From Myxococcus fulvus (GTDB lineage Bacteria; Myxococcota; Myxococcia; Myxococcales; Myxococcaceae), in NCBI RefSeq assembly GCF_900111765.1, contig NZ_FOIB01000005.1, positions 186,001 through 250,000 on the forward strand: a stretch of 64,000 nucleotides of DNA. Direction: 5' to 3'. The notes beneath the pieces were generated by a model. It worked only from the letters and a program-made list of their open reading frames with translations, was not told where the DNA came from and did not search any database. This document shows, in pieces, positions 53,001-61,000 of the stretch. Both the position numbers and the translations under genes were made by a program. Within the stretch, counting starts at the first letter, position 1; each line of letters opens with the position of its first letter.

Positions 53001-56000
53001 GCAGGCCCGGGCCACGCCGGAGGCCATCGCGCTCCACTTCGGTGACGAGGTCCTCACCTACGCGCAATTGGAGGCACGGGCCAACCAGCTCGCGTGGCAC
53101 CTGCAGGCCTTCGGCGTCCGTCCGGACACGCTCGTCGGGCTCTACCTGGAGCGCTCCCCCACGCTCATCGTCGCGATGCTCGCGTGCCTCAAGGCGGGCG
53201 GCGCCTACCTGCCGCTGGACACGTCCTATCCGCCCGAGCGCCTCGCCTTCATGCTCCAGGATGCGCGGGCACCGCTGCTCGTCACCACCGAGGCGCTCTC
53301 CGCCAACCTCCCCGTCCCCAGCGGCGTGCACGTCATCGAGCTGGACTCCGATGAGCGCGCCATCTCGCGGCAGCCCACGCGGCCCCCCGTGACGCAGACG
53401 GCGCCCTCGCATCTGGCGTACGCCATCTACACGTCGGGCTCGACGGGCCAGCCCAAGGGCATCGTCGTCCCCCACCTCGGCGTCGTCCGCCTGGTCCGCG
53501 ACTCCCACTTCGTCCAGCTCTCCGCGGCCGACCGCATCGCGCAGATCTCCAACGCCTCCTTCGACGCCGCCACCTTCGAAATCTGGGGGGCGTTGCTCAA
53601 CGGCGGCGCGCTCATCGGCGTCCCTCGCGACGTCTCGCTCTCGCCTTCGCTGTTCGCCGAGTACCTGCGTCGCGAGCGCATCTCCGCCCTCTTCATCACC
53701 AGCGCCCTCTTCACGCAGATCATCCATCAGGTCCCCGACGCCTTCTCCACGGTGTCCACCGTCCTCTTCGGCGGTGAGAGCGCGGACACGGGCGCCGTCC
53801 GCTCGGCCCTCCTCGGCGGTCCTCCGCGACGGCTCATCAACGCCTACGGCCCCACGGAGAACACCACCTTCAGCACGTGGCATCTCATCTCGCGGGCGCC
53901 TTTGCCGGGCCACGCGGTCCCCATCGGCATCCCGCTGTCCAACTCCACCGTCTACGTGCTCGACGAGGCGCTCCAGCCCGTGCCCATCGGCGTTCCGGGC
54001 GAGCTGTACCTGGGCGGTGAGGGGCTCGCGCGCGGCTACCTCCACCAGCCCGCGCTCACCGCGGAGCGCTTCGTCGCCCATCCCTTCGAGCCCCAGGCCC
54101 GGCTCTACAAGTCGGGCGACATCGTGCGCTGGCTGCCGGAGGGCCACCTGGAGTTCGTCGGTCGACGCGACCACCAGGTGAAGATTCGCGGCTTCCGCAT
54201 CGAGCTGGGCGAAGTCGAGGCCGCGCTCACGCGGTACCCGGACATCGACGAGTGCGTCGTCCTGGCGCGTGAGGACAGCCCCGGGGACCGGCGGCTCGTC
54301 GCCTACTTCACGTCGTCGCAGGCCCCGGCCGTCACGGAGCTTCGCGAGCGGCTGAAGGGCTCGCTGCCGGAGTACATGGTTCCGTCCGCCTTCGTGCGCC
54401 TGCCGAGCCTGCCCCTCACGCTCAACGGCAAGGTCGACCGGAAGGCGCTCCCCTCTCCCGACGGCATCTCCGCGCCCACCGACAGCTACGTCGCGCCGCG
54501 CACGCCCATCGAGGAGCTGCTCGCCAACCTCTGGGCCCACCTGCTCTCGGTCCCTCGCGTCGGCGTCGAGGACAACTTCTTCGACCTGGGCGGGCACTCC
54601 CTGCTCGCCACGCAGCTGCTCTCCCGCATCCGCGCGAACTTCGGGAAGGAGCTGCCGCTTCGAGCCCTCTTCCAGAACGCCACCGTGGCGGGGCTCGCGC
54701 AGCTCTTGTCCGCGCCCACGGAGGACCTGGAGACGGGGCCGCTGGTCCCCATCTCGCGCGAGCAGGAGCTGGAGGCCTCCTTCGCGCAGCAGCGCCTGTG
54801 GCTCGTCGATCAGCTCGAGCCGGGCAGCTCCTTCTACAACGTCCCCATGGTGCTCCGCGTGAAGGGGCCGCTGCAGCCGCGAGTGCTGGAGCAAGGCCTG
54901 GATGCGCTCGTGCGCCGCCATGAGGCGCTGCGCTCCACGTTCGAGCACCGGGGTGGACGACTCCTGGTCCAGGTGGCCGAGGACGCCCCTCGGCACACCC
55001 TCCCCGTCGTCGACCTGACGCACGTCCCGGCCGAGGAGCGGGAAGCACGGGCACGGCAGCTCATCGAGACCGAGGGCCAGCGTCCGTTCGACCTCGCGCG
55101 CGGACCGCTGCTGCGCACCCTGCTCGTCCGCCTGGACGAGGCCGAGCACCTGCTGCTGCTGACCGTGCATCACATCATCTCGGATGGGTGGTCGCTGACG
55201 GTCCTCTTCCAGGAACTTGGAGCCTGCTACGAGGCCTTCGCCGCCCACGAGACGCCGAACCTCCCGCCGCTGCCCATCCAGTACGCGGACTTCGCGCACT
55301 GGCAGCGCAGGTGGCTCCAGGGCTCGGTGCAGCAGACGCAGCTCGACTACTGGAAGAAGCAGCTGGCCGGAGCCCCGGCGCTGCTGGAGCTGCCCACGGA
55401 CCGTCCTCGGCCCGCCACCCAGCGGCACCGGGGCGCCACGCGGTGGTTCAACCTGGAGGCCCCGCTGGTCGAGGCGCTGCGCAAGCTGAGCCGCCAGGAG
55501 GGCACCACGCTGTTCATGACGCTGCTCGCGGCGTGGCAGACCCTGCTGTCGCGCTACAGCGGGCAGGTGGACATCAGCGTCGGCACCCCCTTCGCCAGCC
55601 GCAATCGCGCGGAGCTGGAGGGGCTCATCGGCTACTGCATCAACTCGCTGGTCATGCGCACGGACCTGTCCGGCGCGCCGTCGTTCAAGGAGCTGCTGCG
55701 CCGCGTGCGTGAGGTGGCCCTGGATGCGTACGCGCACCCGGATGTCCCCTTCGAGCAGGTCGTCGAGGCGCTCCAGCCCCAGCGAGACTCGCGCTACACG
55801 CCGCTCTTCCAGGTGATGTTCAACCTCCAGAGCATCTCCACGACACCGCTTGCGATTCGCGGCTGCGAGGTCCACCCCGAGGAGATTCAGACGGGCGCCG
55901 CGAAGTTCGACATGCTGATGGCCCTGGAGGAGACCTCCACCGGCATCATCGGCGAGTTCGAGTACGACACGGACCTGTTCGACGCGGCCACCATCGAGCG

Positions 56001-57972
56001 CATGCTGGGTCACTTCCAGACCCTGCTCGCCTCCGCCGTCCAGCACCCGGGCGTCTCCATCACCGCGCTCCCGATGCTCACCGACGCCGAGCGCCAGCAG
56101 CTCCTCGTCGACTGGAACGCCACCTCCACCGACTTCCCCCGGCACCAGTCCATCCACCAGCTCTTCTCCGAGCAGGCCCGGGCCACGCCGGAAGCCATCG
56201 CGCTCCACTTCGGTGACGAGGTCCTCAGCTACGCGCAGCTGGAGGCGCGCGCGAACCAGCTCGCGTGGCACCTCCAGTCCTTCGGCGTCCGTCCGGACAC
56301 GCTCGTCGGGCTCTACCTGGAGCGCTCCCCCACGCTCATCATCGCGATGCTCGCGTGCCTCAAGGCGGGCAGCGCGTACCTCCCACTGGATACGTCCTAT
56401 CCGCCCGAGCGCCTCGCCTTCATGCTCCAGGATGCACGGGCGCCGCTGCTCGTCACCACCGAGGCGCTCTCCGGGAAGTTCCCGGTCCCCGATGGCCTGC
56501 ACGTCATCGATCTCGACTCCGACGAGCGCGCCATCTCGCGGCAGCCCACGACGGTTCCCACGACGAACACCGCGCCGTCGAACCTCGCGTATGCCATCTA
56601 CACGTCGGGCTCGACGGGGCAGCCCAAGGGCATCGTCGTCCCCCACCTCGGCGTCGTCCGCCTCGTCCGCGGCTCCGAGTACATCCAGCTCTCGCCTCAG
56701 GACCGCGTCGCGCAGGTCTCCAACGCCTCCTTCGACGCCGCCACGTTCGAAATCTGGGGCGCACTGCTCAACGGCGGAACACTCATCGGGGTCCCTCGCG
56801 ACGTCTCGCTGTCCCCCGCGCTCTTCGTCGAGTACCTGCGCGGTGAGAAGGTCTCCGTCCTCTTCATCACGACCGCGCTGTTCAACCAGCTGGCGAATCA
56901 AGTCCCGGGCGCCTTCTCCACGCTGTCCACCGTGCTCTTCGGTGGCGAGAACGTCGACGCCGGCGCGGTCCGCTCGGTCCTGCTCGGCGGTCCTCCCTCC
57001 CGCCTGCTCCACGTCTACGGGCCCACCGAGAACACCACCTTCAGCACGTGGCATCTCGTGCCGCGGGCGCCGCTGCCGGTGCACTCGGTTCCCATCGGCA
57101 TCCCGCTCTCCAACTCCACCGCCTTCGTGCTCGACGACGCGCTCCAGCCCGTGCCCGTCGGCGTCCCGGGCGAGCTGTACCTGGGTGGCGAGGGCCTGGC
57201 GCGCGGCTACCTCCGCCAGCCCGAGCTGACCGCGCAGCGCTTCATCCCGAACCCCTTCGCGGCCGGAGGCCGGCTCTACAAGTCGGGTGACATCGTGCGC
57301 CGGCTGCCGGATGGCCACCTGGAGTTCGTCGGCCGACGCGACCACCAGGTGAAGCTCCGTGGCTTCCGCATCGAGCTGGGGGAGATCGAAGCCGCGATGC
57401 TCGGGCAGACCTCGGTCGAGGAGTGCGTCGTCATCGTCCGGGAGGACGTGCCGGGAGACCGGAGGCTCGTCGCCTACTTCACGTCCACCCAGCCGCCCTC
57501 CAGCGCTGACCTGCGCGAGGGCCTCAAGCGCTCGCTGCCGGAGTACATGGTTCCGTCCGCCTTCGTCTGCCTCCCGGCCCTGCCGCTGTCTCCCAACGGC
57601 AAGGTCGACAAGAAGGCGCTCCCGTCTCCCGACGCGGAGGGCTCGCGGACCGATGACTTCGTCGAGCCCGGCTCCCCGGTGGAGAAGGTCGTGGCGGAGC
57701 TGATGGCGGAGATCCTCAACGTCTCACGCCTCGGCGCGCACGATGACTTCTTCACGCTGGGCGGCCACTCGCTGCTCGCCACGCGCTTCATCTCCCTGGT
57801 CCAGGAGATCCTCCAGGTCACCGTCCCGCTGCGAGTCCTCTTCGGGAATCCGACGGTCGCGACCTTCTCGGAGGCCCTCCTGAGTCCCCCGGCGGACCGG
57901 GAGGAACTGCTCCGCACCGCGGAGCTGGTCCTCTCGCTGTCGTCCCAGCCCGACGAAGCGGCCCTCGACTGA
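47062..57972 (+). CDS. Three-module NRPS: C-A(MT)-T / C-A-T / C-A-T
   Basis: 3636 residues from GTG 47062; TTG 47104 (AGGGG seven bases upstream) is an alternative start. C1 (~35-450) has H164-Q165-MVC-D169-AG instead of HHxxxDG, so it may be inactive or unusual. A1 (~480-1405) has YTSGSTGKPKG, FNAYGPTEST and RGFRIELGELEAH, then an inserted methyltransferase (~990-1350; VLEIGCGTGLLL at ~1014) before NGKVDRKALP. T1 has DNFFELGGHSLLAT (~1445). C2 (HHIVSDG ~1645), A2 and T2 (~2503) follow, then C3 (HHIISDG ~2702), A3 and T3 (~3560). Specificity residues by eye: A1 D-I-E-N-V-V-A-I-T (no confident substrate); A2 D-A-F-F-L-G-A-T-F; A3 D-A-F-F-L-G-V-T-F (Ile/Val-like). No epimerase or thioesterase. 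The peptide passes to the next NRPS. Confidence 0.93.
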   Translation: MGPHSANKSDRGIGLPSASSQHRSPSGRPHSRCVTSGQRRFWFLDQLERHNPFHNQLVTLELHGVVEPAELGRRLTALTLRHDILRARFTAHEGQPLQQIQAEQPPAFRQVDLQGLPPAEREAREAALASEEALHPFDLETGPLLRATLVKRGAAAHLLLLSFHQMVCDAGSVPVLVESLAAVLTGRDDVAGPYVEVAERQQQWLRSAEAKEQVEAWRVALDGAPQVLALPTDQARPTVQTYSSATERQGVSLELTRRLEALARAEGSGLFEVLLAALQTVLYRYTGQEDLCIGTPASLREPSEQGVLGWFGNMLVLRGHPRAGTSFREQVSQARRTHQWALAHAAVPFEHLVETLQVERSLVYTPYFQVTLELEAAPPPSFETPGASVRQLPLETRFARYDLSLTVTPGPAGLELAFTYNTDLFHADTVRRMQGHLLNVLRHAVDAPETRLGELSLLSADELERTLRTWNATTAAYPRERLIHELIADQARLRPDAVAVTHGDGRLTYGELERRSNQVAHALRAKGLGPGRLAGICMERSLEMLVGLLGILKSGGAYLPLDPTYPRERLRYMLRDSGAALLVTQERLLERLPTQDVPVLVLEHEALDALSAEPPAVRMTSEQPAYVIYTSGSTGKPKGVLLSHRGLVNHVTSLQGTYQLTAEDRILQCTSISFDISLEEIFPTLATGATLVLLPFERLPSVAEFLRMVEHERLTVLNVPTAYWHEWVTDATLRQAQPPSDVRLVIVGGERAAPEQLALWRALTGERLGWFNAYGPTESTITSTLFALPPGAPTPGAHLGIPIGRPIANTRVYLLDANGRPVPLGVPGELYIGGDGLAHGYLGRPELTAERFVPDAFSGEPGARLYRTGDLASQLPDGQLRFLGRVDHQVKVRGFRIELGELEAHLMEHPAVRDAVAVAREDSPGQPRLVAYVVPSPPGEAWGDGIDEQELNDEQISQWQTLYDDAYHRAADEEDGEFNTASWNSSYTGQPITAEEMREFVDHSVQRILDLKPRRVLEIGCGTGLLLVRIAPHCEHFTGADFAQGALKGLRRFVDTMSPKLGSVALLHRGAEDFTGIEPGSHDTVVINSVLQHFPTVDYLVKVLEGAVATVGERGRVFVGDVRSLSLLESFALSVELFRARDTLPLEQLSQAVRRRVSLDNELVVDPAFFLALRAHLPRIQRVDLWPKRGQHHNELTCFRYDVVLHVGDAAEAVDPYAGTVLDWKRDGLTMAKLRRTLELERPEQLAVTRIPNARLTEVRRAREVLERDERPTTVGDLRAELRSQPEPDCVNPEELWALEAELPYAVSLHWSGGEEDGAFELRLLRQGAVAPPLTPSTERAFVAKPWRAYTNQPLQAALTRQLVPLLQEHLKQRVPEYMVPSAILSLEVLPRTPNGKVDRKALPAPSQATLARQVEAEATRTPVEELLAGIWAEVLGGSAFGLHDNFFELGGHSLLATQVISRVGRAFGVELPLHALFETPTLRGLAEKVTQELRTRRGVSVPPVRAAARGDTVPASSAQARLWFTQRMDPTGVSYNTPFALELKGRLDVPALEKSLQALARRHEALRTTFREVDEALVQVIHAFEPRPLPVVDLVGLPGSEQEQRRQQTLDANIRTPFDLERGPLLRQVLLRAGEEDHLLLLTLHHIVSDGWSMGVVVQELGRLYAAFRDGLESPLEELTLQYADYALWQRQWLQGETLERGLAYWKQQLGSSSGELVMPTDRPRASATHHRSAIQRARVSTPLVAQLDALCRREGVTLFMTLLATWNILLRRYSGQVDINVGTPIANRHRAEIEGLVGFFVNSLVLRTDMSDAPSFRALMHRVRDAALEAYAHQDIPFERIVEAVSPERRLDQHPLFQVMFALHNAPLQPPTFDELSMSFEELGTGTAKFELILTTEQDGPELDLALEYDTDLYDAATIERMLGHYQALLASAVRAPDTSITTLPLLTDAERQQLLVDWNATSTDFPRHHCIHALFSEQARATPEAIALHFGDEVLTYAQLEARANQLAWHLQAFGVRPDTLVGLYLERSPTLIVAMLACLKAGGAYLPLDTSYPPERLAFMLQDARAPLLVTTEALSANLPVPSGVHVIELDSDERAISRQPTRPPVTQTAPSHLAYAIYTSGSTGQPKGIVVPHLGVVRLVRDSHFVQLSAADRIAQISNASFDAATFEIWGALLNGGALIGVPRDVSLSPSLFAEYLRRERISALFITSALFTQIIHQVPDAFSTVSTVLFGGESADTGAVRSALLGGPPRRLINAYGPTENTTFSTWHLISRAPLPGHAVPIGIPLSNSTVYVLDEALQPVPIGVPGELYLGGEGLARGYLHQPALTAERFVAHPFEPQARLYKSGDIVRWLPEGHLEFVGRRDHQVKIRGFRIELGEVEAALTRYPDIDECVVLAREDSPGDRRLVAYFTSSQAPAVTELRERLKGSLPEYMVPSAFVRLPSLPLTLNGKVDRKALPSPDGISAPTDSYVAPRTPIEELLANLWAHLLSVPRVGVEDNFFDLGGHSLLATQLLSRIRANFGKELPLRALFQNATVAGLAQLLSAPTEDLETGPLVPISREQELEASFAQQRLWLVDQLEPGSSFYNVPMVLRVKGPLQPRVLEQGLDALVRRHEALRSTFEHRGGRLLVQVAEDAPRHTLPVVDLTHVPAEEREARARQLIETEGQRPFDLARGPLLRTLLVRLDEAEHLLLLTVHHIISDGWSLTVLFQELGACYEAFAAHETPNLPPLPIQYADFAHWQRRWLQGSVQQTQLDYWKKQLAGAPALLELPTDRPRPATQRHRGATRWFNLEAPLVEALRKLSRQEGTTLFMTLLAAWQTLLSRYSGQVDISVGTPFASRNRAELEGLIGYCINSLVMRTDLSGAPSFKELLRRVREVALDAYAHPDVPFEQVVEALQPQRDSRYTPLFQVMFNLQSISTTPLAIRGCEVHPEEIQTGAAKFDMLMALEETSTGIIGEFEYDTDLFDAATIERMLGHFQTLLASAVQHPGVSITALPMLTDAERQQLLVDWNATSTDFPRHQSIHQLFSEQARATPEAIALHFGDEVLSYAQLEARANQLAWHLQSFGVRPDTLVGLYLERSPTLIIAMLACLKAGSAYLPLDTSYPPERLAFMLQDARAPLLVTTEALSGKFPVPDGLHVIDLDSDERAISRQPTTVPTTNTAPSNLAYAIYTSGSTGQPKGIVVPHLGVVRLVRGSEYIQLSPQDRVAQVSNASFDAATFEIWGALLNGGTLIGVPRDVSLSPALFVEYLRGEKVSVLFITTALFNQLANQVPGAFSTLSTVLFGGENVDAGAVRSVLLGGPPSRLLHVYGPTENTTFSTWHLVPRAPLPVHSVPIGIPLSNSTAFVLDDALQPVPVGVPGELYLGGEGLARGYLRQPELTAQRFIPNPFAAGGRLYKSGDIVRRLPDGHLEFVGRRDHQVKLRGFRIELGEIEAAMLGQTSVEECVVIVREDVPGDRRLVAYFTSTQPPSSADLREGLKRSLPEYMVPSAFVCLPALPLSPNGKVDKKALPSPDAEGSRTDDFVEPGSPVEKVVAELMAEILNVSRLGAHDDFFTLGGHSLLATRFISLVQEILQVTVPLRVLFGNPTVATFSEALLSPPADREELLRTAELVLSLSSQPDEAALD

Positions 57973-58009
57973 GCGCCGCGCCTCTCTTCGAAGAACGAGA
58001 CCTTCATCC

Positions 58010-61000
58010 ATGAGCAAGTTTTCGGACCGCATCCTGAACGCCAAGGCCCGGGCGTCACTCGCCGCGCTCAAGAAGGACGCGCCCGCGCAGCAGGCCATCA
58101 CGCCGAACACCTCGCGCGGCAACCAGGTCGCGCTGTCCTCCGCGCAGCGTCGGCTGTGGTTCCTCGACCGCTTGGAGCCGGGTCAGGCGCAGTACAACGT
58201 CCCTGTCTTCGTGCGCCTCCAGGGGTCGCTGGATGAGCGCGCCCTGCGCGCGGCCCTGAACCAGCTCCTGCGCCGCCACGAGTCGCTGCGCACCTGCTTC
58301 ACCGTCCAGAAGGACGAGCCCCTCCAGCTCATCGCGGAGGAGCTGTCCCTGGACCTCCAGGTCGTCGACCTCGGCGGCCTGTCCGAAGTGGAGCGCGAGC
58401 AGCGCATCCGTGACCTCGCGACGGAGGAGTCGCGCAAGCCGTTCGATCTGAGCCAGGCCCCGCTCGTCCGAGCCACCCTGCTGCGCGTGGCCCCGGAGGA
58501 CCACGTCCTCCTCCTGGCGATGCATCACATCGTCTCGGACGGCTGGTCGATGTCCGTCTTCTTCTTCGAGCTGGGGGCGATCTACAGCGCCCTCCGGCTG
58601 GACACCGCGCCCACCCTTCCTCCCCTCAAGCTCCAGTACGCAGACTTCGCGCTCTGGCACAACGAGTGGCTCCGGAGTGACGCCTTCCGCGAGCAGCTCG
58701 AGTATTGGAAGAAGCAGCTCGCCGGAGCGCCTCCACTGCTGACGCTGCCCACGGACCGCCCGCGCCTGCCGGTGAAGCGCAACCAGGGCCAGGCGGCGCG
58801 GTTCTCCATCCCGCTGGACCCGGTGAACGCGCTCAAGAAGCTGGGGCGCGAGGAGCGGACCACGCTCTTCATGACGGTGCTGGGGCTCTTCAACGTCCTG
58901 ATGAGCCGCTACGCGGGCCAGACGGACGTCTGCGTGGGGACGCCCATCGCCAACCGCAACCGTCCGGAGCTGGAGGGGCTCATCGGCTTCTTCGTCAACA
59001 CGCTCGTGCTCCGCACGGACCTGTCCGGCGCGCCGACCTTCCGACAGCTCGTCCAGCGCGTGCGCGAGGTCTCGCTCGGCGCCTACGGGCACCAGGACCT
59101 GCCCTTCGAGCACGTCGTCGAAGCGCTCCACCCCGAGCGCAACCTGGGGCAGAACCCGCTGTTCCAGGTGATGTTCTCGCTGCAGGAGTCCGCCACCGCG
59201 TCCGCTTCGCTCGATGGGCTCACGCTCACCACGCTGCCGGTAGAGACGGGGACGTCGAAGTTCGACCTGTTGATGGCGCTGGAGGAGACGCCAGCGGGCC
59301 TCACGGGCGACCTGGAGTACGACACGGACCTGTTCGACGCGGCCACCATCGAGCGGATGCTGGGGCACTTCCGGACCCTGCTCAGCGCCGCCGCGGCGCA
59401 GCCCGACACCTGCATCACCCAGCTGCCGATGCTCACGGAGGCGGAGCGGCAGCAGCTCGTGGTCGACTGGAACCACACGTCCACCGACTTCCCGCGCCAG
59501 CATTGCATCCATGAGCTGTTCTCCGCGCAGGCCTATGCCTCACCGGATGCCATCGCGGTCCGGTTCGGAGACGAGTCACTCACCTACGCGCAGTTGGAGG
59601 CCCAGGCCAATCAGCTCGCCTGGCATCTCCAGTCCCTCGGCGTCGTCCCCGATACGTTGGTCGGGCTCTACCTGGAGCGCTCGCCGTCGCTCATCGTCGC
59701 GATGCTCGCGTGCCTCAAGGCCGGTGGGGCGTACCTGCCGCTGGATACGGCATATCCGGCGGAGCGCCTCGCGCTCATGTTGCGGGATTCGCGCGCGCCC
59801 ATCCTGCTGACCTCACGTGCACTCGCTGGAGCGATTCAAGCGCCCGAGGGTGTCCGCGTGCTCGGCTTGGAGGAGCTCGCGCCGACGCTCGTGAAGCTGC
59901 CCACGCGCGCGCCCTCGACACTCACGACGCCCTCGAATCTGGCGTATGCCATCTACACGTCGGGCTCGACGGGTCAGCCCAAGGGCATCGTCGTCCCCCA
60001 CCTCGGCGTCGTCCGTCTCGTCCGCGACTCCGACTACATCCAACTGTCTTCCCAGGACCGCGTCGCCCAGGTCTCCAACGCCTCCTTCGACGCCGCCACC
60101 TTCGAAATCTGGGGGGCCCTCCTCAACGGCGCGCTCCTCGTCGGCGTCCCTCGCGACGTCTCCCTCTCTCCGCCCCTCTTCGTCCAGCACCTGCGCGCCG
60201 AGAAGGTCTCCACCCTCTTCCTCACCACCGCGCTCTTCAACCAGCTCGCCCACCACGCGCCCGACGCCTTCTCCTCCCTCTCCACCGTCCTCTTCGGCGG
60301 TGAGTTGGTCGACCCTGACGTCGTCCGTGCCGTTCTCCTCCACGGCCCTCCGTCCCGCCTCCTCCACGTCTACGGGCCCACCGAGAACACCACCTTCAGC
60401 ACCTGGCACCTCATCTCCCAGGCGCCCGCGCCGGGCCACACCGTCCCCATCGGCAGGCCCCTCGCCAACTCCACCGCCTTTGTCCTCGACGGTGCCCTGC
60501 AGCCTGTCCCCGTCGGTGTCCCTGGTGAGCTCTACGTCGGTGGTGACGGCCTCGCCCGTGGCTACCTCCACCAGCCGGGCCTCACCGCCGAGCGCTTCGT
60601 CGCGCATCCCTTCAAGCCTCAGGCTCGCCTCTACAAGACGGGTGACCTCGTCCGCCTCCTCCCCGACGGCGCCATCGAGTTCCTCGGCCGCTCCGACTTC
60701 CAGGTGAAGATTCGCGGCTTCCGCATCGAGCTGGGCGAAATCGAAGCCGCACTGCTTCGCCACCCTTCGCTCAACGACTGCGTCGTCCTCGCCCGTGAAG
60801 ACACTCCCGGCAACCGCCGCCTCGTCGCCTACTTCTCCTCTTCCTCCCCTCCCTCCTCCGCCGAGCTGCGCGACTTCCTCAAGCGCTCCCTCCCGGAGTA
60901 CATGCTGCCCTCCGTCTTCGTCTGCCTCCCCTCCTTGCCCCTCTCTCCCAACGGCAAGGTCGACAGGAAGGCCCTTCCTTCTCCGGACGGGGTAGCGGAC

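Noticed and set aside
52084..57345. Minus-strand frame of ~1750 codons opposite the NRPS
   Set aside because: Low-complexity Glu/Arg/Val product caused by codon bias of the NRPS on the other strand. The NRPS frame shows ordered catalytic motifs.
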